From: Pseudomonas sp. PDM18 | GTDB lineage: Bacteria; Pseudomonadota; Gammaproteobacteria; Pseudomonadales; Pseudomonadaceae | Direction of reading: 5' to 3' | Length of the DNA stretch: 64,000 nt | Assembly: GCF_014852585.1 (NCBI RefSeq) | Contig: NZ_JACVBX010000001.1 | Coordinates: forward strand, 372,001 to 436,000 | Shown: piece by piece, positions 29,085 to 37,188 of the stretch | Layout: every line of letters begins with the position of its first letter | How positions within the stretch are numbered: the first letter of the stretch is position 1 | Notes under the pieces: generated by a model | Told to the model about the DNA's origin: nothing | Databases searched by the model: none | Seen by the model: the letters and a program-made list of their open reading frames with translations, nothing else | Program-made: the position numbers and the translations under genes

Positions 29085-29648
29085 ATGAGCCTGTCCAAGA
29101 CCTCGTCCCGCTATGGCAGCCTGTCCATAGCCATGCACTGGATCATGCTAGTGCTGATCGCCGCTACCTACTTCTGCATGGAGTACCGCACCAACTTCCC
29201 CAAAGGCAGCGACACCCGCGCGCTGTTCTCGCAATGGCATTTCATGCTTGGCCTGAGTGTCTTTGTACTGGTCTGGCTGCGCATCATCGGCCGCTTCATC
29301 TATCCCACCCCGCCGATCGTCCCGGCGCCGCCGGTCTGGCAAATGGCGCTGGCCAAGCTTGCGCACCTTGCGCTCTACGGCCTGATGATCGGCCTGCCGC
29401 TGGCCGGCTGGATCATCCTCAGCGCCGCGGACAAACCGGTGCCGTTCTGGGGCCTGGAGCTGCCGCACCTGGTGGACAAGAACCCGGACCTGGCCAAGCA
29501 GGTGAAGTACTGGCACGAGACCATCGCTGTGCTCGGCTACTGGCTGATCGGTATTCACGCCCTGGCCGCGCTTTTCCACCACTACATCAGCCGCGACAAC
29601 ACGCTGGTGCGCATGCTGCCGGGCAAGGGCGAGGCGAAGCCGGAGTAA
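29085..29648 (+). CDS. cybB: Cytochrome b561 (CybB-like)
   Basis: A 187-residue four-helix membrane cytochrome. Haem-ligating His residues occur in SIAMHWIMLVLI, WHFMLGLSVFVLVWLRIIGR, KLAHLALYGLMIGLPLAGW and YWLIGIHALAALFHHYI. Family members act as superoxide or quinone oxidoreductases in the inner membrane. CACAAGGAACC precedes the ATG. A G/C-rich hairpin at 29667-29687 follows. It is a single-gene unit placed after the mprF operon, as I recall for P. aeruginosa. Confidence 0.9.
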   Translation: MSLSKTSSRYGSLSIAMHWIMLVLIAATYFCMEYRTNFPKGSDTRALFSQWHFMLGLSVFVLVWLRIIGRFIYPTPPIVPAPPVWQMALAKLAHLALYGLMIGLPLAGWIILSAADKPVPFWGLELPHLVDKNPDLAKQVKYWHETIAVLGYWLIGIHALAALFHHYISRDNTLVRMLPGKGEAKPE

Positions 29649-29666
29649 ACCGTCAGCACCCGCGGG

Positions 29667-29687
29667 ACGCCGGCCCTGCCGGCGTTT
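29667..29687 (+). terminator. Possible terminator after cybB
   Basis: ACGCCGGC-CCT-GCCGGCGT followed by TTCGC. The stem is strong and the T-run weak, so it could be a terminator or an intergenic palindrome. Confidence 0.5.
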
Positions 29688-29738
29688 CGCGGGCGTGGCC
29701 CGCTCTTACAGGAAAATCCCAGAGTCGACCAACACGCG

Positions 29739-30863
29739 TCAATCCTGCCGATACGGCAGTGCCGCGCAGGCCTCTTCGGCGTAAGCCAGGATGCCCGCCC
29801 TCTCCCCGACCAGGAACTCCTCCACCGCGTCACGCAGCCCCGGATGGCCCAGGCGATGCCAGGAACGCGTGATCACCGGCTCGAAGCCACGGATCAGCTT
29901 GTGCTCGCCCTGCGCACCTGCGTCGAAGCGCTTCAGGCCATGGCCGATGGCGAAGTCCAACCCCTGATAGAAGCAGGTTTCGAAGTGCAGCCGGTCGAAC
30001 TCCGCCAGGCAGCCCCAGTAGCGGCCGTAAAGCGTGTCGCCGCCCAGCAGGCTGAAGGCCATGGCCACGGGTCGGCCGTTCTGGTGAGCGAAGACCACGC
30101 GGATCGCCTCGGGCATGCGCTCGCCGATCAGGCTGAAGAATGCCCGGCTCAGGTAAGGCGTCTGCCCGCGCACCTCATAGGTGCTGCTGTAGCAGGCGTA
30201 GACGAAGTCCCAGTGCGCCTCGGACAGATCCCGCCCTTCCATCCAGACGAACTCCAGCCCGAGCCCGGCGACCTGCTCGCGCTCCTTGCGCAGCTGCTTG
30301 CGCTTGCGCGAGCTGAGCGCGTCGAGGAAGTCCTGGAAATCGCGATAGCTGCGGTTGCTCCAGTGATACTGGCAGCCAAGACGCTCCAGCCACCCATCGG
30401 CATCGCGCAGCAGCGCATCGGCGGTGGGGTCGGTGAAGTTCACGTGCACGCCGGAACAATGCCCCTCGTCCACCTCTCCCGCCAAGGCGCCGACCAGACT
30501 CAGCGCTGCTTCCGGGGCTCCTAGCAGACGAGCACCACCGACAGGGGTGAAGGGAATGCCCACCAGAAGCTTGGGGTAGTACGCAATGCCAGCTCGCAAG
30601 CAGGCATCCGCCCAGCCCCAGTCGAATACGTACTCGCCGTAGGAATGACTCTTCAGATAGGCCGGCACGGCGGCCAGCAGGCGGCCGTCGTCGCCCAGCA
30701 GCACACGATGGGACGGCTTCCAGCCGGTCCGACCACCGACACTGCCGCTGTCCTCCAGGGCGGAGAGGAAGGCATGGCGCAGGAACGGCTGGTCGTCCGG
30801 CAGCAGGGCATCCCACTGGCGGGCGTCGACTTCACAGAGGCGGGAAAGGGTCTGGATAGGCAT
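29739..30863 (-). CDS. FemAB/GNAT-like protein of the DUF482 family
   Basis: A 374-residue cytoplasmic protein typical of the DUF482 (FemAB_like) family: QPFLRHAFLSALEDSGSVG near the start, VFDWGWADA, YYPKLLVGIPFTPV, then VHVNFTDP, SRKRKQLRKEREQV, and LYGRYWGC with FETCFYQGLDFAIGHGL near the end, closed by GAQGEHKLIRGFEPV. The family is related to peptidoglycan-bridge aminoacyltransferases, but its acceptor in Gram-negatives is not known. It is divergent from a small conserved gene at 31076 with about 210 bases between them. The family call is firm; the function is not. Confidence 0.82.
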   Translation of the reverse strand: MPIQTLSRLCEVDARQWDALLPDDQPFLRHAFLSALEDSGSVGGRTGWKPSHRVLLGDDGRLLAAVPAYLKSHSYGEYVFDWGWADACLRAGIAYYPKLLVGIPFTPVGGARLLGAPEAALSLVGALAGEVDEGHCSGVHVNFTDPTADALLRDADGWLERLGCQYHWSNRSYRDFQDFLDALSSRKRKQLRKEREQVAGLGLEFVWMEGRDLSEAHWDFVYACYSSTYEVRGQTPYLSRAFFSLIGERMPEAIRVVFAHQNGRPVAMAFSLLGGDTLYGRYWGCLAEFDRLHFETCFYQGLDFAIGHGLKRFDAGAQGEHKLIRGFEPVITRSWHRLGHPGLRDAVEEFLVGERAGILAYAEEACAALPYRQD

Positions 30864-30997
30864 GGCCGACAGTCTGGCGCGGGGCGCAGGCGAAGGGAAG
30901 ATTCGGGCAGGAAATCTCCAGCGAAGGTGACATTCACGTTCGTCGGTATCCGACGGAAAGGCCTGTCGGGTGGACTATGTTGGGGTTAGCAAGGCTT

Positions 30998-31016
30998 GCC
31001 GGCGCGCGACGCCGGC
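30998..31016. other. Small G/C hairpin in the divergent region
   Basis: GCCGGCG-CGCGA-CGCCGGC lies 60 bases upstream of the small conserved gene at 31076, probably inside its 5' leader. No other gene is visible in 30864-31075. Confidence 0.5.
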
Positions 31017-31075
31017 ACCGTTCCGCCGCCTGCCGCCCGCTTCGGGCCGCTGGCGAACCGCCAGGAGGACGCCCC

Positions 31076-31324
31076 ATGAGCCTGATGCAATGCGAGTACC
31101 GCAAGTACACCATCACTGCCGATGTCGTCGAACACCCCGGCATCCCCACTCCCTGGGCCGCCGGCTGCCACATCACCGCCCCGGACGGGCAGACCACCAA
31201 ACGCAAGACACTGCCGGTTGAATTCGCCTTCATGTCGGACCTTCAGAAGGCCCAGCACGCGTCCATCGCCCACGGCAAATGGCTGGTGGACCAGAGCCTG
31301 GACCACGATCGCCAGCTGTTCTGA
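31076..31324 (+). CDS. Small conserved hypothetical protein
   Basis: An 82-residue cytoplasmic protein (MSLMQCEYRKYTITADVVEHPG...). It shows a beta-rich first half ending in an APDGQTTKR turn, then LPVEFAFMSDLQKAQHASIAHGKWLVDQ, a helix with a conserved-looking His-Gly-Lys. An excellent ribosome-binding site (AGGAGG, seven bases) fixes the start. I do not know a named family or function. Its stop TGA abuts the stop of the convergent glycosyltransferase (TGA then TCA) with no gap. Confidence 0.8.
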   Translation: MSLMQCEYRKYTITADVVEHPGIPTPWAAGCHITAPDGQTTKRKTLPVEFAFMSDLQKAQHASIAHGKWLVDQSLDHDRQLF

Positions 31325-32356
31325 TCAGTTGTTCGCGTAGCCCGGTTCTTCACTGACGGGCAGTTCCGTCAGGCGTACCTGAAGCGCCAGGAATTCCTGC
31401 GCCGATGCCCGCCAGGTCTGCCTGCGCGCCCATTCCACGCAGGCCTGGCGATCCAGCTCCAGCGCCCGCAGGCAGGCACTGCGCAAGTTGGCGTCCATCA
31501 CCCCGGTTACGCCCTGTTCCAGCACATCCAGCGGTCCCGTCACCGGAAACGCCGCCACTGGCGTGCCGCACGCCAGCGCTTCATACATCACCAGACCGAG
31601 GGTGTCGGTCAGCGACGGAAAGGCCAACACGCTGGCGGTGCGGTAAGCCTCGGCGAGGTCGTCGCCATGGCGATAACCGAGGAACTCCACCTGTGGATAA
31701 GTTGCTTGCAGCTCAGCACGCTGCGGGCCGTCGCCCACCACTCGCTTGCGCCCCGGCAGGTCGAGAGCGAGGAAGGCTTCGAGATTCTTTTCCCGCGCCA
31801 ACCGGCCGACATAGAGGAACACCGGCTCCTCCGGCGATGCGCCCTCACCCGGCTGGAAGCGCTGGATATCCACACCCTTGCGCCAGAGCGCGAGGTTGTC
31901 GAAGGCGTGATCGACGAAAGTGCCGCGCATTCGTTCGCTGCTCACCAGCACGGCCTGGCTCGGCGCGTGGAAGCGGCGCAGGAAGGCATAGCCCCAGCCC
32001 AGCGGCAACCAGGGCCAGCGGGTGTTCACGTATTCGGGAAAGCGCGTGTGGATGGCGCTGCTGAATTTCAGGCCACGGCGCACCAGCCAGCGCCGAGCGG
32101 CCCAGCCCAGCGGGCCTTCGGTGGCGAGGTGAACGCAGTCGGGAGCGAAGCGAGTGATCTTCTCGCCCACCTTCCACAGGTCCCACGCCAGCGGAATCTC
32201 CGGGTAACTCGGGCACGGGCGGTGGCGGAAGTCCTGGGGTGTGAGCAGGCCGACCACATGGCCCAGCCCTTCCAGCTCGGCCACCAGTGCCTTCAGGCTG
32301 GTGACCACGCCATTGACCTGCGGTAGCCAGGCATCGGTGACGATCAGCAGCCTCAT
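31325..32356 (-). CDS. agt: Family-4 glycosyltransferase of the Agt type (lipid remodelling)
   Basis: A 343-residue GT-B enzyme with the N-terminal LLIVTDAWLPQVNGVVTSL, acceptor-side IHTRFPEYV, and the donor domain FLYVGRLAREKNLEAFL, then VGDGP, and FPSLTDTLGLVMYEALACGTPVAAFPV (the EX7E region). It overlaps plcP by ATGA and so is translated from the same message. In P. aeruginosa and marine bacteria the PlcP-Agt pair replaces phospholipids with glycosyl-diacylglycerol under phosphate starvation. Agt glycosylates the diacylglycerol released by PlcP. The specific sugar (glucose or glucuronic acid) is not readable. Assignment rests on gene pairing and the upstream Pho box. Confidence 0.82.
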   Translation of the reverse strand: MRLLIVTDAWLPQVNGVVTSLKALVAELEGLGHVVGLLTPQDFRHRPCPSYPEIPLAWDLWKVGEKITRFAPDCVHLATEGPLGWAARRWLVRRGLKFSSAIHTRFPEYVNTRWPWLPLGWGYAFLRRFHAPSQAVLVSSERMRGTFVDHAFDNLALWRKGVDIQRFQPGEGASPEEPVFLYVGRLAREKNLEAFLALDLPGRKRVVGDGPQRAELQATYPQVEFLGYRHGDDLAEAYRTASVLAFPSLTDTLGLVMYEALACGTPVAAFPVTGPLDVLEQGVTGVMDANLRSACLRALELDRQACVEWARRQTWRASAQEFLALQVRLTELPVSEEPGYANN

Positions 32357-33162
32357 GCCGCCGACTCGACCACCACCGGCTCCTCGGCGCGAGCCTGCTC
32401 CTCGGCCAGTCGATAGAGCTGGATGCTGCCGTCCCAGTGCTCGATCAGCGCCGAGCAGGATTCCACCCAATCGCCGCAGTTGAGGTATTCCACCTCGCCG
32501 ATCTGGCGGATTTCCGCGTGGTGGATGTGCCCGCAGACCACCCCGTTGAGGCCGCGCTTGTGCACCTCGTGGGCGATGGCTTCCTCGAAGTCGCTGATGA
32601 AGTTCACCGCCGTCTTCACCTTGTGCTTGAGGTACGCCGACAGCGACCAGTAGCCGTAGCCATAACGGCTGCGCCAGTGGTTGAGCCAACGGTTGAGGGT
32701 CAGGGTGAATTCGTAGGCGGAGTCGCCGAGGAAGGCCAGCCACTTGTGGTAGCGGGTGATGACGTCGAACTGGTCGCCGTGGATCACCAGCAGCTGGCGG
32801 CCGTCGGCGGTGGTGTGGACGATCTCGTCGACCAGGCGGATGTTGCCCAGCAGCAGCGAGGAATAGCGGCGCAGGAACTCGTCGTGGTTGCCGGTGACGT
32901 AGATCACCTCGGTGCCGCGCTTGCTCATGGTCAGCAGGCGGCGTATCACGTTGGTGTGCGCCTGCGGCCAGTAGATGCCGCCGCGCAGCTTCCAGCCGTC
33001 GATGATGTCACCTACCAGGTAGATTCGGTCGGCGTGGTAGCGCTTGAGGAAGCCGGCCAGGTGCTCGGCCTGGCAGTCGCGGGTGCCCAGGTGGACATCG
33101 GATATCCACAGGGTCCGTACCCGTTGTTTCTTCGTCGGCGTCATGCGTTGCGCGCTGCTCAT
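32353..33162 (-). CDS. plcP: PlcP-type phospholipase C (calcineurin-like metallophosphoesterase)
   Basis: A 269-residue metallophosphoesterase with WISDVHLGTRD (Asp22, His24), GDIIDGW (Asp52), GNHDEF (Asn92, His93, Asp94), IHGDQFD and GHIHHAEI, the full dimetal site. It is often annotated as UDP-2,3-diacylglucosamine pyrophosphatase because of LpxH similarity. The partnership with agt, the AraC and csaA neighbours and the Pho box identify it as the PlcP clade, which hydrolyses membrane phospholipid to diacylglycerol when phosphate is scarce. The ATG at 33162 has GGAGG nine bases upstream. Confidence 0.85.
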   Translation of the reverse strand: MSSAQRMTPTKKQRVRTLWISDVHLGTRDCQAEHLAGFLKRYHADRIYLVGDIIDGWKLRGGIYWPQAHTNVIRRLLTMSKRGTEVIYVTGNHDEFLRRYSSLLLGNIRLVDEIVHTTADGRQLLVIHGDQFDVITRYHKWLAFLGDSAYEFTLTLNRWLNHWRSRYGYGYWSLSAYLKHKVKTAVNFISDFEEAIAHEVHKRGLNGVVCGHIHHAEIRQIGEVEYLNCGDWVESCSALIEHWDGSIQLYRLAEEQARAEEPVVVESAA

Positions 33163-33218
33163 CGTCGGCGACCTCCAGTGGGGTTTCTCCGAGTGTCGGC
33201 CCACGCGGTGAAGCGAAC

Positions 33219-33247
33219 ATGACCGACTGGCGACAGTCCCGTGACAG
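33219..33247 (-). promoter_or_regulatory. Pho box (three PhoB repeats) upstream of plcP-agt
   Basis: On the minus strand: CTGTCAC, 4 bases, CTGTCGC, 4 bases, CGGTCAT. Three 7-mers with an exact 11-base period match the PhoB consensus CTGTCAT. The box lies 57 bases upstream of the plcP start. No convincing -35 is seen beyond it, as is normal where PhoB substitutes for that element. It also lies 50 bases from the divergent araC-type start and may affect that gene. Confidence 0.85.
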
Positions 33248-33296
33248 CCCGCGGCGCGCTAGACTGTCAGCCTGCCCGCCCGGAAAGTCGTATCGC

Positions 33297-34061
33297 ATGA
33301 GCCAGATCCTCTCCCTGCGCCACTACAGCCACGATCACCTCGCCCATAGCCACAGCCATGCGCAGTTGGTGCTGGGGCTGTCCGGCAGCCTGGATTTCGA
33401 AGTGGGCGGCCGTGGCAGCCTGGTGACCCGGCAGACCTTCGCCGTGGTGCCGCGTGACGAGCACCATGCCTGCGCCAGCCCCGACGGCAGCCGCTGCCTG
33501 GTGGTGGACCTGGAGGACGAGGAAGACCTGCTCGGCGGTCTCGGCCTGCACAGCGATGCTGGCCGTCGCCTGCTGGAAACCCCCGGCCAGCGCCTGCTCA
33601 GCAATGACCAGGCGCAACTGGTGCACTGGCTCGCCGGCAGCTCGCTGCATGACCCGGTGCTGGCGCGCCAGGGCGCCATCCTGCTGCTGGCCAGCCTCGC
33701 CGCCGGCCAGCAGCGCATCGAGGAGCCGGCGCAGCTGCCGCTGACCAGTCTCGACAGCTACATCGACCGTCACGCCGCGCACCCGCTGCAGGTTGCCGAT
33801 CTCGCGCGGCTCGCCGGGCTGTCCGCCGCGCGCTTCCATGCCCGCTTCCTCGCCGAAACCGGGCAGACGCCCATGGACTACGTACGCCAGCGCCGCCTGC
33901 AACTGGGCCGCGACCTGCTGCGTGGCTCGCACCAGTCGGTCGGCGAGATCGCCGCGCAGGTCGGCTACGCCTCGCAGAGTGCCTTCACCGCAGCGCTGGT
34001 GCGCCAGTTCGGTACTACGCCGCGCCAGCTGCGCCAGCAGGCACGCGACAATTCCCGCTAG
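33297..34061 (+). CDS. AraC-family transcriptional regulator with cupin N-domain
   Basis: A 254-residue regulator. The N-terminal cupin-like half (HYSHDHLAHSHSHAQLVLGLSGSLDFEVGG, then VPRDEHHACASP) carries several His that could bind metal or ligand. The C-terminal double HTH reads LQVADLARLAGLSAARFHARFLAETGQTPMDYVRQRRL and SVGEIAAQVGYASQSAFTAALVRQFGTTPRQLR. It is divergent from plcP and upstream of csaA; in P. aeruginosa, as I remember, the same four genes are adjacent. The effector is unknown. The start is set by family shape; the ribosome-binding region GGAAAG is modest. Confidence 0.87.
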   Translation: MSQILSLRHYSHDHLAHSHSHAQLVLGLSGSLDFEVGGRGSLVTRQTFAVVPRDEHHACASPDGSRCLVVDLEDEEDLLGGLGLHSDAGRRLLETPGQRLLSNDQAQLVHWLAGSSLHDPVLARQGAILLLASLAAGQQRIEEPAQLPLTSLDSYIDRHAAHPLQVADLARLAGLSAARFHARFLAETGQTPMDYVRQRRLQLGRDLLRGSHQSVGEIAAQVGYASQSAFTAALVRQFGTTPRQLRQQARDNSR

Positions 34062-34135
34062 CCGCGCGACAGACAGCCGCGCGCCCAGGGCCTAGACTGC
34101 CGGCCATCGAACTGAACAACCCAACGGGAGCAGCG

Positions 34136-34477
34136 ATGTCGGCAGACACCATCGAGTGGCAGGATTTCGAGCGCGTCGAACTGCGCGTGGGCACCATCGT
34201 CCAGGCCGAACCCAACGTGAAGGCGCGCAAGCCCGCCTACATCCTCCAGGTCGACCTCGGCCCGCTGGGGATCAAGACCTCCAGCGCGCAGATCACCGCA
34301 CACTATGAAGCCAACGAACTGATCGGCCGCCAGGTGCTGTGCGTGTGCAACTTCGAGCCCAAGTCCATCGCCGGCGTGCGCTCGGAAGTGCTGATCACCG
34401 GCGCCTACGACAGTGACGAGAAAGTAGTGCTGGCCGGCTTCGACAAGCCGCTGCCCAATGGCGCGCGCCTGGCCTGA
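34136..34477 (+). CDS. csaA: CsaA tRNA-binding-domain protein
   Basis: A 113-residue protein made of one OB-fold tRNA-binding domain: FERVELRVGTIVQAEPNVKARKPAYILQVDLGPLGIKTSSAQI, then LIGRQVLCVCNFEPKSIAGVRSEVLITG. CsaA was described in Bacillus as a secretion-related chaperone and its domain resembles the tRNA-binding part of Met- and Phe-tRNA synthetases. It is a homodimer in known structures. ACGGGAGCAGCG precedes the ATG. The gene is followed by a hairpin at 34492-34512. Confidence 0.92.
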   Translation: MSADTIEWQDFERVELRVGTIVQAEPNVKARKPAYILQVDLGPLGIKTSSAQITAHYEANELIGRQVLCVCNFEPKSIAGVRSEVLITGAYDSDEKVVLAGFDKPLPNGARLA

Positions 34478-34491
34478 CCGTCTTTTCACCT

Positions 34492-34512
34492 CGTGCCGGC
34501 TGGGCCGGCACG
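34492..34512. terminator. Hairpin after csaA
   Basis: CGTGCCGGC-TGG-GCCGGCACG, a perfect 9-base stem followed by CTTCACTTT. The T-tract is imperfect, so termination may be partial. Confidence 0.55.
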
Positions 34513-34552
34513 CTTCACTTTCCCGACAAGGCCGCGCCACCGCACTCCAGGC

Positions 34553-35419
34553 ATGAATCGCATTACCCAACTCACTCCCCGCGGCGCCCTGATCGGCCTG
34601 CACATCGGCGCCCTGATGTTCGGGCTGTCCGGCATCTTCGGCAAACTCATCCTCGCCGGCCCCCTGGTCATCGTCTTCGGCCGCGCGCTGTTCGGCTCGT
34701 TGTCACTGGCGGCGGTGTTCGCCGGGCATCTGCGGCAACAGAGGCGCCCCACGCTGAAGCAGGCCGCCATGCTGCTGGGCGGCGGCGTACTGCTGTGTAC
34801 ACACTGGCTGACCTTTTTCCTCGCGGTGAAGGTGGGCAACGTCGCCGTGGCCACCCTCGGTTTCGCCAGTTTCCCGGCCTTTACCGTGTTGCTGGAAGGG
34901 CTGCTGTTCCGCGAACGCATCCGCAAGGGCGAGTACCTGGTGGTGGTGCTGGTGTGCATCGGCCTGGCGATGGTCACGCCGACCCTGGACCTGCGCGACG
35001 GCGCCACCGCCGGCCTGCTCTGGGGTACCCTCTCCGGCCTGCTGTTCGCCCTGCTGTCGCTGGCCAACCGGGTGAGCGTGCGCGGAATAGACCCGATCCA
35101 GGCAGCGCTGTGCCAGAACCTGACGATCATCGCCTGCCTGCTGCCGCTGGTGCTCTTCGAGCTGCCCGCGATTCGAGGCATGGACTGGCTCTGGCTGGTG
35201 GCCCTGGGGGTGCTCTGCACTGGCGTCGCCCACAGCCTGTTCGTCGCGAGCTTACGGCTGATCAAGGCGCGCACGGCAGCGGTGATCTTCGCCCTGGAGC
35301 CGGTCTACGGTATCGCCTTCGCCACCGTACTGTTCGGCGAAGAGCCGAGCCTGCGCATGCTGGCGGGCGGCGTGTTGATCATCTTCGCGACCTTCCTCAG
35401 CGCCCGCGGCTCGCACTGA
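34553..35419 (+). CDS. EamA/DMT-family transporter (RhaT/YdcZ-like permease)
   Basis: A 288-residue inner-membrane protein with ten hydrophobic helices in two EamA repeats: LIGLHIGALMFGLSGIFGKLILAGPLVIVFGRALFG begins the first and LLWGTLSGLLFALLSLANRVSVRGIDPIQAALCQN begins the second, ending with SLRLIKARTAAVIFALEPVYGIAFATVLFGEEPSLRMLAGG. EamA permeases export small metabolites such as amino acids or purines. The substrate is unknown. The ATG at 34553 is preceded only by a weak CCAGG. A perfect REP pair follows. Confidence 0.85.
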   Translation: MNRITQLTPRGALIGLHIGALMFGLSGIFGKLILAGPLVIVFGRALFGSLSLAAVFAGHLRQQRRPTLKQAAMLLGGGVLLCTHWLTFFLAVKVGNVAVATLGFASFPAFTVLLEGLLFRERIRKGEYLVVVLVCIGLAMVTPTLDLRDGATAGLLWGTLSGLLFALLSLANRVSVRGIDPIQAALCQNLTIIACLLPLVLFELPAIRGMDWLWLVALGVLCTGVAHSLFVASLRLIKARTAAVIFALEPVYGIAFATVLFGEEPSLRMLAGGVLIIFATFLSARGSH

Positions 35420-35431
35420 GCAGGGCTTTAT

Positions 35432-35502
35432 GTAGGAGCGAGCTTGCTCGCGAACGCATCCTGCTCCGCTGCCAAGCGGTTCGCGAGCAAGCTCGCTCCT
35501 AC
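35432..35502. repeat. Perfect REP pair (inverted 24-base arms)
   Basis: The left arm at 35432-35455 (begins GTAGGAGCGAGCTTGC) and right arm at 35479-35502 (begins GTTCGCGAGCAAGC) are exact reverse complements, spaced by 23 bases. Single arms recur at 51569-51592 (exact) and 52029-52052 (one change) and a decayed pair at 10561-10650. The rest of 35503-35716 holds no gene that I can support. Confidence 0.92.
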
Positions 35503-35716
35503 AAGGGCGGAATCGGTGCGTGAGGCAAAAAAGAAGGCCGCCCCGCAGCGCGCGAAACTCGAACCTTGCCCCGGGGAGGGAATGCCAAGGATTCATCGCA
35601 CGACAGCCTGCGTGGCGGCCTGTTCGTCGGGTGCCTGTGGATATTCTCGCGCGCGCTTCCCCTGCGCAGTGTCAGCACGGGGTAAAGACTGGGTAAAAAA
35701 CCCGTTACACGCGGTG

Positions 35717-36709
35717 TCAGTGCTGCTGCAAAAGCCAGTGGCAATAGCGCTGCACGCCCTCCTCCACACCCATCATCGGCGCCCGGTAGCCCGCCTCGCG
35801 GAGGAAGGCGATATCGGCGCAGGTATAGCACTGGTACTTGCCGCGCAGCTCGTCCGGGAACTCGCTGTACTCCAGCAATCCGGCGCGGATCGCCGCATCC
35901 AGGGTCAGCGGCTGCAGGTCCTGCTGTTCGCGCAGGGTGTTGATCACCGCCATGGCCACGTCGTTGAACGGCTGGGCGCGACCGCTGCCAAGGTTGAAGA
36001 TGCCGCTGCGCTCGGGATTGTCGAGGAAATGCAGGTTGACCTTCGCCACGTCTTCCACCGACACGAAATCACGCAGGTGACCGCCAGCGGGGTAGTCGCC
36101 GTATTCGCCGAACAGCCGCACCTTGCCCGTCTCGCGGAACTGGTTGAAGCAGTGGAAGGCCACCGAGGCCATGCGGCCCTTGTGCTGCTCGCGCGGACCA
36201 TAAACGTTGAAGTAGCGGAAGCCGGCAACCTGGGTGCGAGCAGTGGGCAGCACCTTGCGCACGCGCTGGTCGAAGAGGAACTTCGAATAGCCGTAGACGT
36301 TCAGCGGCTTCTCGCAGGAGCGCACTTCGCGGAACTCGTGGCCGCCGCCGTACACCGCTGCCGACGAGGCATAGAGGAACGGCACGCCCAGCGACAGGCT
36401 GGCGTCCAGCAACTCGCCGCTATAGCGGTAGTTGTTGTCCATCATGTAGCGCCCATCGCGCTCCATGGTGCTGGAGCAGGCGCCCTGGTGCAGCAGCGCG
36501 CGCACCACGCCGAAGTCGCCGCGGGCGTAGCGCTCGATGAAGTCGCGCTTGTCGAGGTAATCGCTGATGTCGCAGTCGGCGAGGTTGGCGAACTTGTCGC
36601 CTTCAGTCAGGTCGTCGACCGCAATGATGTCGGTCTCGCCGCGCTTGTTCAGTGCCTTGACGAGGTTGCTGCCGATGAACCCGGCAGCGCCTGTGACGAT
36701 GATGCTCAT
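35717..36709 (-). CDS. hldD: ADP-L-glycero-D-manno-heptose 6-epimerase
   Basis: A 330-residue SDR-fold epimerase for the inner-core heptose of lipopolysaccharide. It has the NAD(P) loop [14 protein letters not shown], the [28 protein letters not shown] segment typical of HldD, the catalytic [10 protein letters not shown] (Tyr-x3-Lys), and [19 protein letters not shown]. The ATG at 36709 is used because AAAGGAT lies a proper distance upstream, whereas an ATG three codons earlier abuts it. It is transcribed away from a SelW-like gene. Heptose addition is needed for an intact outer membrane. Confidence 0.94.
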   Translation of the reverse strand: MSIIVTGAAGFIGSNLVKALNKRGETDIIAVDDLTEGDKFANLADCDISDYLDKRDFIERYARGDFGVVRALLHQGACSSTMERDGRYMMDNNYRYSGELLDASLSLGVPFLYASSAAVYGGGHEFREVRSCEKPLNVYGYSKFLFDQRVRKVLPTARTQVAGFRYFNVYGPREQHKGRMASVAFHCFNQFRETGKVRLFGEYGDYPAGGHLRDFVSVEDVAKVNLHFLDNPERSGIFNLGSGRAQPFNDVAMAVINTLREQQDLQPLTLDAAIRAGLLEYSEFPDELRGKYQCYTCADIAFLREAGYRAPMMGVEEGVQRYCHWLLQQH

Positions 36710-36747
36710 GGCGGGCATCCTTTGCGGAGAATGGATGCCCCCAGACT

Positions 36748-36772
36748 AAAAGCGAGACGTAAGTCTCCTTTT
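36748..36772 (-). terminator. Terminator of the SelW-like gene
   Basis: On the minus strand AAAAGGAGAC-TTAC-GTCTCGCTTTT forms a hairpin with one bulged base followed by TTTT. It lies 60 bases after the SelW-like stop and before the hldD start. Confidence 0.65.
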
Positions 36773-36833
36773 GATATGAAGCAAAGAAGTTAGCCAGCTA
36801 TCGAATTAGTCTGCCCAGCGGTACGCCGCCGCT

Positions 36834-37118
36834 TCAGGAACGGTCGTTGTGGCCCAGGTCGCGCTGCGGATCGATGCAGTCGCGCACCCGCTGCTTGAGC
36901 ACCTTGGCCTCGGGGAAACCACCGTCGGCCTTGCGCTCCCAGATCTGCTCGCCGTCGCAGGTGATCTGGAAGACTCCGCCAGTGCCCGGCACCAGGCTGA
37001 CTTTGCCCAGGTCGTCGCCAAAAGTGCTCAGCAGTTCCTGGGCCAGCCAGGCGGCGCGCAGCAGCCACTGGCACTGGGTGCAATAGGTGATGACGATTTC
37101 GGCTTTGGCTTCGGACAT
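36834..37118 (-). CDS. SelT/SelW/SelH-family (Rdx) thioredoxin-like protein
   Basis: A 94-residue cytoplasmic protein starting with the Rdx signature IVITYCTQCQWLLRAAWLAQELL; the redox pair is Cys13-x2-Cys16, where eukaryotic and some bacterial relatives have selenocysteine. GTGGVFQITCDGEQIWERKADGGFPEAKVLKQRVRDCI completes the domain. It is thought to be a thiol-disulfide protein of unknown substrate. It is divergent from plpD by 70 bases, so the two may share a promoter region. Confidence 0.88.
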   Translation of the reverse strand: MSEAKAEIVITYCTQCQWLLRAAWLAQELLSTFGDDLGKVSLVPGTGGVFQITCDGEQIWERKADGGFPEAKVLKQRVRDCIDPQRDLGHNDRS

Positions 37119-37188
37119 GAATCAGACTCTGCTGTAGGACGCGAACCTATAATACCGGTCTGAAACGCCCTACCGGACTCTTCTCTTC

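Noticed and set aside
31325-33162. plcP as LpxH of lipid A synthesis
   Set aside because: It shares the metallophosphoesterase fold, but pairing with agt, the Pho box and neighbours fit PlcP better. A search placing it in the LpxH clade would reverse this.
35444-36793. A 449-residue plus-strand frame across the REP pair and hldD
   Set aside because: It reads through a REP palindrome and is antisense to a complete hldD gene.
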